Shown here: piece after piece, positions 15,846 to 23,528 of the stretch
Position numbering within the stretch: position 1 is the stretch's first letter
Layout of the letters: each line of letters begins with the position of its first letter
NCBI RefSeq assembly: GCF_021166475.1
Contig: NZ_JAJOYS010000001.1
Location: forward strand, 1,240,001 to 1,304,000
Direction: 5' to 3'
DNA length: 64,000 bases
DNA from: Pelagibacterium xiamenense
GTDB lineage: Bacteria > Pseudomonadota > Alphaproteobacteria > Rhizobiales > Devosiaceae
Made by a program: the position numbers and the translations under genes
Notes under the pieces: generated by a model
What the model was told of the DNA's origin: nothing
The model's database searches: none
What the model saw: the letters and a program-made list of their open reading frames with translations, nothing else

Positions 15846-17012
15846 ATGCCGCACTGGTGGAGCCGCCTTTTGGGCGGGCGATCGCGCACGCCGTCTGAAA
15901 CCAAGATGGCGGGGAGCCAGAGCCTTTTTGCGCTGAGCCCGCTCGGGACGGGCCCGGTGACCCGGAAAGGGTTCGTGGCGCTGGCCAATGAAGGGTTCGC
16001 GAAAAATCCGGTGGTCTATCGCTGCGTGCGGCTGGTGGCCGAGAGCGCGGCGCGGGTGCCGTTGGAGGTGAAGGACGGGGCGCGGGTTCTGACCGATCAT
16101 CCGGTGCTCGATCTGATCGCGCGGCCCAATCGGCGGCAGACCGGGGCGGCGCTTCTAGAGAGCGTTTATAGCTATCTGCAGACTTCCGGGAATGCCTATC
16201 TCGATGCGGCGCTGGTCGATGGCGCGGTCAAGGGGCTTTACGGGCTGAGGCCGGATCGGATGGCGGTGGTCGCCGGGGGCGATGGGTGGCCGGTGGGGTT
16301 CAGCTATACCGCCAACGGGCGGACGATGAAGCTGATGCTCGACACAAAGCCGATCCCGCGCGTGCTGCACCTTTCGCTCTTTCATCCGCTCGACGATCAC
16401 TACGGTTTCGCGCCGGTCGAGGCGGCGCAGGCGAGCCTTGAGACGCACAATGCGGCCTCGCGGTGGAACAAGGCGCTTTTGGAGAACGCGGCGCGGCCGT
16501 CGGGCGCACTGGTTTATAGCGCTGCGGCGGGGAATTTGACGGAGGACCAGTATCAGCGCCTCAAGGCCGAGCTCGAAGAGGGCTTCGCCGGGGCGGTCAA
16601 TGCCGGGCGGCCGATGGTGCTCGAAGGCGGGCTCGATTGGAAGTCGATTGCGCTCTCGCCGCGGGATATGGATTTCCTCGAAGCCAAGAATGCCGCGGCG
16701 CGGGAAATCGCGCTGGCGTTCGGGGTGCCCCCGATGCTCCTGGGGATCCCGCGGGACAATACCTACGCCAATTACGCCGAGGCGAGCCGGGCGCTGTGGC
16801 GGCAAACAGTCATCCCACTGGTGCGGCGGGTGACGGCGGAGCTCTCAGCCTGGCTGGCACCGGCGTTCGAGGGGGCGGAACTGGTGCCCGATTTCGACGG
16901 TATCGAGGAACTGGCCGCCGAGCGGGCGGCCGAATGGCAGCGGGTTGGAGACGCGGGGTTTCTCAGTGACGATGAGAAGCGGGAATTGCTGGGGTTCGGG
17001 CGGGATCGCTGA
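15846..17012 (+). CDS. GTA/HK97-type portal protein (g3)
   Basis: Portal forms the dodecameric ring at the head vertex through which DNA enters. The 388-aa protein has HK97-family portal features: NPVVYRCVRLVAESAARVPLEV near the N-terminus, HLSLFHPLDDHYGFAPVEAA in the middle, and MDFLEAKNAAAREIALAFGV followed by PPMLLGIPRDNTYANYAEA. GAGGA precedes the ATG. Its own promoter-like element is 59 bp upstream. The C-terminus ends in a short Asp/Glu-rich segment. It is typical for GTA g3. Confidence 0.92.
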   Translation: MPHWWSRLLGGRSRTPSETKMAGSQSLFALSPLGTGPVTRKGFVALANEGFAKNPVVYRCVRLVAESAARVPLEVKDGARVLTDHPVLDLIARPNRRQTGAALLESVYSYLQTSGNAYLDAALVDGAVKGLYGLRPDRMAVVAGGDGWPVGFSYTANGRTMKLMLDTKPIPRVLHLSLFHPLDDHYGFAPVEAAQASLETHNAASRWNKALLENAARPSGALVYSAAAGNLTEDQYQRLKAELEEGFAGAVNAGRPMVLEGGLDWKSIALSPRDMDFLEAKNAAAREIALAFGVPPMLLGIPRDNTYANYAEASRALWRQTVIPLVRRVTAELSAWLAPAFEGAELVPDFDGIEELAAERAAEWQRVGDAGFLSDDEKRELLGFGRDR

Positions 17013-17030
17013 CTTCGGCTGATGCCGAAT

Positions 17031-17159
17031 ACCCCCACCCCTAACCCCTCCCCCCCCAAGGGGGAGGGGGACCAGTCAGCACTCGCCGCAAAATACTGTT
17101 TAGCCGTCGGCACAGGGCGGTCTCCCTCCCCCTTGTGGGGAGGGATTAAGGGTGGGGGT
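17031..17159. repeat. Imperfect inverted GC-rich repeat element
   Basis: About 42-bp arms (17031-17073 and 17119-17159), both based on ACCCCCACCC ... CCCTCCCC ... AAGGGGGAGGG, surround a 45-bp core. Each arm is itself able to form a CCCTCCCC/GGGGAGGG hairpin. A single arm copy occurs at 19385-19422. This looks like a dispersed intergenic palindromic repeat that settled between portal and the next gene. Confidence 0.7.
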
Positions 17160-17288
17160 GAGACACAGGACGTACCTTGCGCCGAGGGTGGCGCAGATGG
17201 CGCAACTCTCGCGCCACCCCGTGCCATGTCGCCGGTGCGCCGAGATGGCATGGTCGCACCTGGCAATGGCCAATTGAGGAACACCACC

Positions 17289-17477
17289 ATGGACGAGATC
17301 ACCAAAGCCGTCCTCGAGAGGGGCGATCTGGCGCATCTAGCGCTGTTTTTGTGGGCGAGCGGCGCGAGTGCGGCGCTCGTTTTCGTTTTGCGCGAGCTTT
17401 CGGCGGCCAATCGGCGGTTCAACACCTTTGTCGTCGAAATCGCGCATCTCAACAGGCTTTTCAGGAGCAAGGACTGA
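17289..17477 (+). CDS. GTA small membrane protein (g3.5 position)
   Basis: A 62-aa protein with one membrane segment (LALFLWASGASAALVFVL, residues about 18-35) followed by a basic helix. It sits between portal and protease, where RcGTA carries the small ORF g3.5. The ATG 17289 is used; a longer frame runs through the repeat element and is unlikely. Its stop overlaps the next ATG (TGATG). Function unknown. Confidence 0.6.
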   Translation: MDEITKAVLERGDLAHLALFLWASGASAALVFVLRELSAANRRFNTFVVEIAHLNRLFRSKD

Positions 17478-17626
17478 TGGGGAAGAAGTCGACCGGTCGC
17501 AAGGGGACGGGGCAGGCGCGCGAGGCTGCTGAGGTGTTCCGGCAGTTTGCCTGGAATATCGCGGGCACGCTCAAAAAGCCCGGGGTGAAGGCGGCACCAA
17601 GCGCCAAGCCGGACGGGCGCGCATGA
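17477..17626 (+). CDS. Small basic GTA-cluster protein
   Basis: A 49-aa, lysine- and arginine-rich protein (MGKKSTGRKGTGQAREAAEV) with one amphipathic helix. It overlaps the preceding stop and its own stop overlaps the ATG of the protease (ATGA), so it is tightly packed in the operon. No family is recognised. The tight coupling argues it is translated. Confidence 0.5.
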   Translation: MGKKSTGRKGTGQAREAAEVFRQFAWNIAGTLKKPGVKAAPSAKPDGRA

Positions 17627-18117
17627 GTGTCGCAATCGACGCCGACGGGCGGTTTTCCGGCTACGCCTCGATCTTTTCGGTGCCCGACCAGGGCGGCGAT
17701 GTGGTGATGCCCGGCGCATTCGCGGCTTCGCTGAAGGCGAGGACGCCGGGCCGCGTAAGGCTTTTGTTTCAGCACGATCCCAAGGAGCCCATCGGGTTAT
17801 GGGACGAAATTGTCGAGGACGCGCGGGGGTTGAAGGTTTCCGGGCGGCTCATCGACGGCGTGCCGCGCGCGCAAAGCTTGCGGGCGCTGATCGCCAGGGG
17901 CGCGATTGACGGGTTGTCCATCGGGTTCCGCGCGGTGCGCGCGAGCCGCGACGGGCGGACGGGGACGCGGCGGCTTTGGGCCGTGGATCTGTGGGAGATC
18001 TCCATCGTCACGTTTCCGATGATGGACCAGGCGCGGATTTCTGCCGCGCCCTTAAGCGCGGAGACCGCGCAACTGGCCGCAACGCTGGGCGCGGCGGCGA
18101 AAATCTTCAAAAACTGA
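17623..18117 (+). CDS. HK97-family prohead protease (g4)
   Basis: The maturation protease that trims the capsid scaffold domain. The 164-aa protein has the expected catalytic residues: His51 in LLFQHDP, Ser99 in IDGLSIGF and Glu125 in VDLWEISIV. FSGYASIF near the start is the family's first strand. It precedes the capsid gene by 12 bp, the usual order. The N-terminal overlap with the 49-aa gene (ATGA) suggests coupled translation. Confidence 0.92.
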   Translation: MSVAIDADGRFSGYASIFSVPDQGGDVVMPGAFAASLKARTPGRVRLLFQHDPKEPIGLWDEIVEDARGLKVSGRLIDGVPRAQSLRALIARGAIDGLSIGFRAVRASRDGRTGTRRLWAVDLWEISIVTFPMMDQARISAAPLSAETAQLAATLGAAAKIFKN

Positions 18118-18129
18118 AAAGGACGATCG

Positions 18130-19374
18130 ATGATCAAGACCGATGAACCGCGCCTTGAAAACAAGGCGGCGGCAACGCCTGCTGGCGGCGATGTGAACGC
18201 GCTTTTTGCCGAGTTCATGTCGGCGTTCGAGGAGTTCAAATCGACCAATGACGCGCGGCTCGCCGAAATCGAGAAGCGCGGGGGCGCCGACGCGCTTTTC
18301 GAGGATAAGCTCGATCGGCTCAACGCGTTGCTCGACGGGCAGAAGGCGGCGCTCGACAAGGCCGCGGTGGACCGGGCGCGTCCGGCACTCGAAGGCGGGA
18401 GGGCCCATGGAGGCGACGAATACAAGGACGCCTTTTCGGCCTATATCAAGCGCGGTGAGGAAAAGGCGCTCTCGGTGGGCTCGAACCCCGATGGTGGATA
18501 TCTGGTCCCAGCCGAGACGGAGACCGAGATTTCCCGGCTTCTGACCGAAGTGTCGCCCATGCGGGCGATCTGCGGCGTGCGGCAGGTGTCGTCGTCGGTC
18601 TACAAGAAGCCGATTACCGTATCCGGGCCGCAGGTGGGCTGGGTCGGGGAGACCGGCGCGCGGGCGCAGACCACCTCGCAGACCATCGATGAGTTGAGCT
18701 TTCCGACCATGGAGCTCTACGCGATGCCGGCGGCGACGCAGAATTTCCTCGACGATGCGGCGGTCGATGTCGGGCGCTGGATCGCCGAGGAGGTGAACGC
18801 GGCGTTCGCCGAGCAGGAAACGGGCGCGTTCGTCGCTGGCGATGGGGTCAATAAGCCTACGGGGTTCCTCGATGCGACGATTGTGGCCGAGGACAGCTGG
18901 AGCTGGGACAATCTGGGGTATGTCGCGACGGGGGTCGATGGCGGGTTCCCCGGCGGCGTCGATCCGGTCGACGCTTCCGACGTGCTGATCGACCTCGTTT
19001 ATGCGCTCAAGGCCGGGTATCGCCAGAACGCGACCTGGCTGATGAACCGCGCGACGCAGGCGGCGGTGCGCAAGCTCAAGGACGCGGACGGCAATTACCT
19101 CTGGCAGCCGGCGGCGCAGGCGAATGGCCGGGCTTCGCTGATGGGGTTCCCGTTGGTGGAGGCCGAGGATATGCCCGATATCGGGTCGGACACGACGCCG
19201 ATTGCGTTCGGGGACTTCCGGCGCGGGTATCTGATCGTCGACCGGCAGGGCGTGAATGTGTTGCGCGATCCCTATAGCGCCAAGCCGTACGTGCTCTTTT
19301 ATACGACCAAGCGCGTGGGCGGCGGGATTGCGGACTATGACGCGATCAAATTGCTGAAGTTCGGCGCGAGCTGA
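18130..19374 (+). CDS. GTA major capsid protein, HK97 fold (g5)
   Basis: A 414-aa shell protein. Residues about 20-90 form a charged, helical scaffold (delta) domain with heptad character (FAEFMSAFEEFKSTNDARLA), expected to be cut off by g4. The HK97 body starts around GGYLVPAETETEISRLL. It includes GWVGETGARAQT and MELYAMPAATQNFLDD, and ends with GGGIADYDAIKLLKF. After maturation it builds the small GTA head. A hairpin lies 10 bp after its stop (19385-19422). Confidence 0.93.
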   Translation: MIKTDEPRLENKAAATPAGGDVNALFAEFMSAFEEFKSTNDARLAEIEKRGGADALFEDKLDRLNALLDGQKAALDKAAVDRARPALEGGRAHGGDEYKDAFSAYIKRGEEKALSVGSNPDGGYLVPAETETEISRLLTEVSPMRAICGVRQVSSSVYKKPITVSGPQVGWVGETGARAQTTSQTIDELSFPTMELYAMPAATQNFLDDAAVDVGRWIAEEVNAAFAEQETGAFVAGDGVNKPTGFLDATIVAEDSWSWDNLGYVATGVDGGFPGGVDPVDASDVLIDLVYALKAGYRQNATWLMNRATQAAVRKLKDADGNYLWQPAAQANGRASLMGFPLVEAEDMPDIGSDTTPIAFGDFRRGYLIVDRQGVNVLRDPYSAKPYVLFYTTKRVGGGIADYDAIKLLKFGAS

Positions 19375-19384
19375 GGGCCGGATT

Positions 19385-19422
19385 ACCCCCACCCCTGACC
19401 CCTCCCCGCAAGGGGGAGGGGA
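19385..19422 (+). repeat. GC-rich hairpin repeat after the capsid gene
   Basis: A single copy of the arm found at 17031-17073: ACCCCCACCCCTGA, then CCCCTCCCC-GCAA-GGGGGAGGGG. The last part folds into a 9-bp GC stem with a tetraloop. It has no T-run, but it could slow or partly stop transcription, or protect the capsid mRNA 3' end, so giving more capsid than connector. Confidence 0.55.
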
Positions 19423-19477
19423 ATTGGGCGCAGCGTAACCTGTGCCTCTCTTCTCCAACCAATCAAAGAGAACAAAG

Positions 19478-20056
19478 ATGACTTCCTATCTTCTCGCCGG
19501 GCCGGCGGAGGAGCCGGTTTCGCTCGTCCGGGCGAAGGCATTCCTGCGCGTCGACGATGCTGCCGAAGACGGGCTGATCGAGGCGCTGATTACCGCGGCA
19601 CGGATCCACCTCGAGAGCACGACGGGGCGCGCGCTGATGGCGCAGAGCTGGCGGGTCGTGCGCGATTGCTGGCCCGAGAATCGGGTGATCGCGCTGCCGG
19701 TCTCGCCGCTGATCGCGCTGAGCGAGGTGCGGGCGTTTGATGCCGAGGGCAATGCGACGGTGATCGATACGGCACAGTTTCTGCCCGACGGGCAGGCGGT
19801 GCCGGCGCGGCTGATCCTGCCCGCCAATATCGAGGGCGCTCCGGTCTTGCGCGAGCGGATGGGGATCGAGATCGACTACGTCGCAGGGTTCGGGACAGAA
19901 CCTGCGGATGTGCCCGGCGACCTCATCCAGGCGCTGCTGACGCTTGTTGCGTACTGGTATGAGCATCGCGACGCGGTGCTGGTGGCGGGCGCCGGATCGA
20001 TGGTGCCCGCCGGGTTCGACCGGTTGGTCGCGAACTACAAGCGGGTGCGGTTGTGA
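19478..20056 (+). CDS. GTA head-tail connector (g6, gp6-like)
   Basis: A 192-aa adaptor that in RcGTA binds the portal. The N-terminus EEPVSLVRAKAFLRVDDAAE with DGLIEALITAARIHLES is the 'phage gp6-like head-tail connector' helical pattern (phiE125 gp8/YqbG-like). ATG 19478 is preceded by AAGAGAACAAAG. It overlaps the next gene by 4 bp (GTG start inside its stop). Confidence 0.85.
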   Translation: MTSYLLAGPAEEPVSLVRAKAFLRVDDAAEDGLIEALITAARIHLESTTGRALMAQSWRVVRDCWPENRVIALPVSPLIALSEVRAFDAEGNATVIDTAQFLPDGQAVPARLILPANIEGAPVLRERMGIEIDYVAGFGTEPADVPGDLIQALLTLVAYWYEHRDAVLVAGAGSMVPAGFDRLVANYKRVRL

Positions 20057-20394
20057 GGGCCGCGATCCCCCCGGTCGGAACGCTGCGCGACCGGGTGCAA
20101 CTGCAATCGCGGCAAACGGCGGTGGATGCGGGCGGCGGGCATGAGGCGATCTATGTGCCTCTGAACAGCGTCTGGGCACGGGTGACGAGCCGCTCGGCGC
20201 GGTTCGCGGCGATCAGCGACGGCCGCGCGGCGGCGTCCTCGCACGTGGTGGTGGTGCGGTATCGCTCCGATCTCAAGCCGGGCGACAGGATCGTCTATCG
20301 CGGGCGGCGGCTCGATGTGGTTTCGACCGAGGATATCAACGGGCGCAAAGCGTATCTCGCCTGCCTCTGCAACGAAACGGCGATGGTGGGATGA
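20053..20394 (+). CDS. GTA head closure / stopper protein (g7)
   Basis: A 113-aa SPP1 gp16/HK97 gp10-like adaptor: GTLRDRVQLQSRQT at the start, WARVTSRSARF in the middle, and RSDLKPGDRIVYRGRRLDVV, the usual beta-barrel signature. It starts with GTG overlapping the g6 stop and ends overlapping the g8 ATG (ATGA). Confidence 0.85.
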   Translation: MRAAIPPVGTLRDRVQLQSRQTAVDAGGGHEAIYVPLNSVWARVTSRSARFAAISDGRAAASSHVVVVRYRSDLKPGDRIVYRGRRLDVVSTEDINGRKAYLACLCNETAMVG

Positions 20395-20795
20395 GCGCGC
20401 TCAACGATATCCAGGCCGCGCTCGTGGCCGCGTGGAAGGCGGACGCGCCGCTGACGCTGCTCGTGGGCGACGCGGTGTTCGACAGCCCGCCCCGGGACAA
20501 GACGCCGCCTTATGCGGCGATCTTCAGGCACGACGCGGTACCGCGCGACGGGGACGAGACGCCGGGGCTCGTGCATCGGATCGTGGTGCATTGCTGGGTG
20601 CCGCATCCCGCGCGGCGGGGAGCGCTCGAGATTGCGCACCGGATCGAGCGGGTCGCCGTGGCGGGACCGCTGGCGCCGTCCGAAAACATCATAACGCTGC
20701 GGCGCCATGCGCGGACGGAGACCGCGATCGACCTGGCGACGGGCCGGGCACGGGCGGCGGTGCATTTGCGATTTCATTCCGAACCGGCCGAATAG
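20391..20795 (+). CDS. GTA tail terminator, DUF3168 family (g8)
   Basis: A 134-aa DUF3168 protein: ALVAAWKADAPLTLLVGDAV at the start, FDSPPRDKTPPYAAIF, and HRIVVHCWVP. In RcGTA this protein joins the tail tube to the head. Overlaps g7 by 4 bp and is followed by g9 after 11 bp with its own AGGAGATG site. Confidence 0.85.
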   Translation: MSALNDIQAALVAAWKADAPLTLLVGDAVFDSPPRDKTPPYAAIFRHDAVPRDGDETPGLVHRIVVHCWVPHPARRGALEIAHRIERVAVAGPLAPSENIITLRRHARTETAIDLATGRARAAVHLRFHSEPAE

Positions 20796-20806
20796 GAGAT
20801 GCGATC

Positions 20807-21220
20807 ATGACAGCCCAGAGTGGCAAGGACATGCTGTTAAAGCTCGACCAGACGGGGGCGGGGAGTTTTCTGACGGTCGCGGGATTACGCACGCGGTCGC
20901 TGGCGTTCAACGCGGCGAGCGTCGATACGACCGATGCCGAGAGTGCCGGGCGGTGGCGGGAGCTGCTCGCCGGTGGCGGGATCAAGCGGGCGTCGGTAGC
21001 CGGGGCGGGGATCTTCAAGGATAAGACGTCGGATGCGGAGATCCGGTCACTGTTTTTCGCCGGGGCGATCCGGGACTGGCAGTTGATCTTGCCCGATTTC
21101 GGGACGGTCGAAGGGCCGTTTCAGATTGTGGCGCTGGAGTTTGCCGGGGACCATGCGGGCGAGGTGACGTTCGAACTGGCGCTCGAAAGCGCGGGCGAGC
21201 TGACGTTTGTGGCGAGCTAA
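20807..21220 (+). CDS. GTA tail tube protein (g9, TP901-1-like)
   Basis: A 137-aa tube subunit: SGKDMLLKLDQTGAGSFLTV at the N-terminus, SVDTTDAESAGRWRELL, and a C-terminal beta region that ends EVTFELALESAGELTF. This layout is the TP901-1/GTA major tail family. TAGGAGAT precedes the ATG. It ends 4 bp into the convergent parE gene, so the transcript runs into antisense of the toxin-antitoxin pair before g10. Confidence 0.88.
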   Translation: MTAQSGKDMLLKLDQTGAGSFLTVAGLRTRSLAFNAASVDTTDAESAGRWRELLAGGGIKRASVAGAGIFKDKTSDAEIRSLFFAGAIRDWQLILPDFGTVEGPFQIVALEFAGDHAGEVTFELALESAGELTFVAS

Positions 21221-21492
21221 GGCCAGTCGCGGGCGGTGTGGATGACGCGCAGGATGGAGACGGTGCTCTCGTTGATTTCGTAAACCAGAACATAGGGCAG
21301 GCGCGGAACGAGTTTTTCGTATGTGCCTGCCTGTCTGCCCGGTCGGCCGGTGGAAATCTTAGTAAGGCGCTCCGCCGCACTGATGATACGGCGCGCCACA
21401 TTGTCGGCAGCCATCGGATTGTCGTCCGCTATGAACATGAAAATCGAGCGCAAATCTGCATTTGCGCCTTCAGACCAGGTGATATTCCGCAC
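21217..21492 (-). CDS. parE: ParE/RelE-family toxin
   Basis: A 91-aa toxin of the RelE/ParE superfamily: ITWSEGANADLRSIFMFIAD at the N-terminus, NPMAADNVARRIISAAERL, and a C-terminal LVYEINESTVSILRVIHTARDWP, with the His-(x)2-Arg near the end typical of ParE. It starts with GTG 3 bp after the antitoxin stop. Toxins of this type poison gyrase or cleave mRNA. Its place, antisense inside a GTA operon, is unusual. Confidence 0.85.
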   Translation of the reverse strand: MRNITWSEGANADLRSIFMFIADDNPMAADNVARRIISAAERLTKISTGRPGRQAGTYEKLVPRLPYVLVYEINESTVSILRVIHTARDWP

Positions 21493-21495
21493 GCC

Positions 21496-21768
21496 TTACG
21501 CCCGCTTTTTACTGTGACGTGCGTAGGCTTCATCAATGAGTGCGTTCATTTCCTCAACGACCTGCTCGTGCGGGACAACCCGCCCGGCCTTTACATCCTC
21601 GATCCCCTCCTGGATCTTTTCGCAGATCTCCAACTCCCGCGTCGCATAGGCGTCGAGCGCCTTGGCGGCGAGGAAGGATTTGGAGCGTTGGGTGAGCTCC
21701 GCGATGCGGTCGAGCTTGGCCTTGGTCTCGGGCGAGAGGCGGACTGTGAGGGTCGTGGTTTCGGGCAT
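21496..21768 (-). CDS. parD: ParD/CopG-like ribbon-helix-helix antitoxin
   Basis: A 90-aa antitoxin. TTTLTVRLSPETKAKLDRIA begins the ribbon-helix-helix DNA-binding domain. A helical tail (YATRELEICEKIQEGIEDVK, then VVEEMNALIDEAYARH) would bind the toxin. AGGAGG precedes the ATG. It is first in the pair, as usual, and should autorepress through the ACACAA array upstream. Confidence 0.85.
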   Translation of the reverse strand: MPETTTLTVRLSPETKAKLDRIAELTQRSKSFLAAKALDAYATRELEICEKIQEGIEDVKAGRVVPHEQVVEEMNALIDEAYARHSKKRA

Positions 21769-21786
21769 TCGAGCCTCCTGGGGGCG

Positions 21787-21836
21787 GTGTACACAAGTGC
21801 ACACAACGCAATCACTCTGAACACACGTTAACACAA
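21787..21836. promoter_or_regulatory. Operator array before parDE and GTA g10
   Basis: ACACAA/ACACAC hexamers start at 21791, 21801, 21821 and 21831, exactly 10, 20 and 10 bp apart, so all lie on one face of the helix. GTGTACAC (21787-21794) is also palindromic. This suits cooperative binding by ribbon-helix-helix dimers such as ParD. The array lies between two divergent starts (parD at 21768, g10 at 21853), so it could affect g10 as well. Confidence 0.55.
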
Positions 21837-21852
21837 CCACGGAGCCGGACAA

Positions 21853-22167
21853 ATGGCCAATGCCCTCAGGGGTGAAATCTCCGCCGAGATCGGCGGGGAG
21901 ACGATGACGCTGTGCCTGACGCTGGGCGCGCTGGCGGAACTCGAGGCGCGGTTGGGGGCGGGGGATCTCAACGGACTGGCCGAGAGGTTTGCCCGGGGGC
22001 GGGTTTCGGCGCGCGATCTGACGGCGATCATCGGCGCGGGGCTGCGCGGGGGCGGACACGCGGTGAGCGATGACGACCTTGCGCGGCTGCAGATCGAAGG
22101 GGGGCTCAAGGGTGCCGCGACGATTGCGGTGCGGCTGCTCGAAGCAACGTTCGGGGACGTTGCATGA
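21853..22167 (+). CDS. GTA family protein g10 (tail assembly)
   Basis: A 104-aa protein: RGEISAEIGGETMTLCLTLG, then ALAELEARLGAGDLNGLAER and a Gly-rich VSARDLTAIIGAGLRGGGH. This is the 'gene transfer agent family' (GTA-gp10) profile, thought to be a tail-chaperone type. It overlaps g10.1 by 4 bp (ATGA). With parDE in front, g10-g15 need read-through or a new promoter. Confidence 0.82.
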   Translation: MANALRGEISAEIGGETMTLCLTLGALAELEARLGAGDLNGLAERFARGRVSARDLTAIIGAGLRGGGHAVSDDDLARLQIEGGLKGAATIAVRLLEATFGDVA

Positions 22168-22376
22168 GCCGGTTTCCCTGGACCGAGGCGATGCGGTTCG
22201 GGCTCGGGACGCTGCGGCTGCCGCCCGCGGCGTTCTGGGCGATGACACCGCGCGAACTGGCCGCTGCGCATGCCGGGCTGACCGGGCGTGGGGCCACGGC
22301 CCCGCTCGACCGTACGGCGCTTGAAAAACTGATGGCGGCGCATCCGGATGGAGGTGGGAATGCCGGACGGGTTTGA
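22164..22376 (+). CDS. GTA tail assembly chaperone-like protein (g10.1)
   Basis: A 70-aa protein (FPWTEAMRFGLGTLRLPPAA, FWAMTPRELAAAHAGL). The WxxAMxFGLGxLRxxPxxFWxMTPxE pattern is the phage tail assembly chaperone seen in the g10.1 position. It overlaps the next gene by 17 bp. In phages g10/g10.1 may arise through frameshifting; here they are separate overlapping frames. Confidence 0.82.
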   Translation: MSRFPWTEAMRFGLGTLRLPPAAFWAMTPRELAAAHAGLTGRGATAPLDRTALEKLMAAHPDGGGNAGRV

Positions 22377-22896
22377 AGACGATTTCGCGGGCGAACTCGA
22401 TGCGATTTCCAATGAATTGGAGCGTATTCGCGATCTTGGCGACGCGGTCGGCAACACGCTGACGCGGTCGCTGAGGGGCGCGGTGCTTGAGGGGCGGTCG
22501 CTCAAGACGTTGCTTGCCGATATCGGCCTTGCCTTCGCGCAGATTGCGCTCAAGGCGGCGCTCGCGCCGGTTGGCAATATGGTTTCGGGGCTCGTCGAGA
22601 GCGTCTTTGCGGGCCTCAACCCGGCGCTTGGCGGCGCATCGCTGACGCGTGGCGGCGGGTTGAGCGCGCCGCGCTACATGCCCGGCGAGGGGCAGTGGGG
22701 CGGCGCGAATCCGGTGACCCCGGACGGCGTTCGTGCGGCAGCGGCAGGTCTTCCGGGTACGAGCCTGCCGGCGGCGCCCGGCATCAACGTGACCTTCAAC
22801 GTCGCCGCGCGCGACGCGCAGAGTTTTGCGACTGCCGAGGCGGAGGTGAGCGCGATGCTCCTGCGCGCGGTCAAACGCGGGACGCGGGGGACCTGA
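22360..22896 (+). CDS. GTA tape measure protein, short (g11)
   Basis: A 178-aa protein with helical segments (LDAISNELERIRDLGDAVGN, FAQIALKAALAPVG), a Gly/Ala-rich middle, and SFATAEAEVSAMLLRAVKRG at the end. GTA tape measures are short (about 220 aa in RcGTA), matching the short tail. The ATG at 22360 is favoured by GGAGGTGGGA before it; a start 12 bp earlier is possible. The stop overlaps the g12 ATG. Confidence 0.82.
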   Translation: MPDGFEDDFAGELDAISNELERIRDLGDAVGNTLTRSLRGAVLEGRSLKTLLADIGLAFAQIALKAALAPVGNMVSGLVESVFAGLNPALGGASLTRGGGLSAPRYMPGEGQWGGANPVTPDGVRAAAAGLPGTSLPAAPGINVTFNVAARDAQSFATAEAEVSAMLLRAVKRGTRGT

Positions 22897-23528
22897 TGGC
22901 GTTTCACGATGTGAGATTTCCGCTCGATATCGCGCTCGGCGCGCAGGGTGGGCCGCAGCGGCTGACCGACGTGGTGACGCTCGCGTCCGGGCGCGAGGAG
23001 CGCAACGCGCGCTGGGCGCACGCACGTCGGCGATATAATGCGGGATACGGCATCAAGTCGCGCGCCGACATGCTGGTCGTGCTCGACTTCTTCGAGGAGC
23101 GGAGGGGGCGGTTCCATAGCTTCCGCTGGCGCGATGCGCTCGATTTTTCCTCGGCGGCGGATGGCGGCGCCCCTTCGATGGGCGACCAGGTGCTGGGAAC
23201 GGGCGACGGAACCACAACCGCTTTTCAGTTGCGCAAGCGTTATGGCGCCGGGTTCGATCCCTATTGGCGGACGATTACCAAGCCCGTCTCCGGTTCGGTC
23301 TCGGTCGCGGTGAATGGTGTGGCCCTGGGCATGGAGGGCTTTGCCGTCGATACCGCGACCGGGATCGTCACGCTCGATCCCGCGCCGCCGGCAGGCGCAC
23401 AGGTGACGGCGGGGTTTACCTTCGATGTGCCGGTGCGGTTCGATACCGACAGGCTCGACATCGAACTGGCCGATTTTGACGGGGCGATTGCGCCCAATAT
23501 TCCCTTGGTTGAGGTGATCGGCGAATGA
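22896..23528 (+). CDS. GTA distal tail protein, DUF2460 (g12)
   Basis: A 210-aa DUF2460/TIGR02217 protein: FHDVRFPLDIALGAQGGP, RNARWAHARRRYNAGYGIKS, VVLDFFEERRGRFHSFRWRD and the C-terminal VPVRFDTDRLDIEL. It forms the distal tail ring below the tube. Overlaps g11 (TGATG) and g13 (ATGA). Confidence 0.9.
   Translation: MAFHDVRFPLDIALGAQGGPQRLTDVVTLASGREERNARWAHARRRYNAGYGIKSRADMLVVLDFFEERRGRFHSFRWRDALDFSSAADGGAPSMGDQVLGTGDGTTTAFQLRKRYGAGFDPYWRTITKPVSGSVSVAVNGVALGMEGFAVDTATGIVTLDPAPPAGAQVTAGFTFDVPVRFDTDRLDIELADFDGAIAPNIPLVEVIGE

Noticed and set aside
20315-21220. A 301-aa protein through g8 and g9
   Set aside because: The first half is out-of-frame g8; g9 has its own ATG and AGGAG at 20807.
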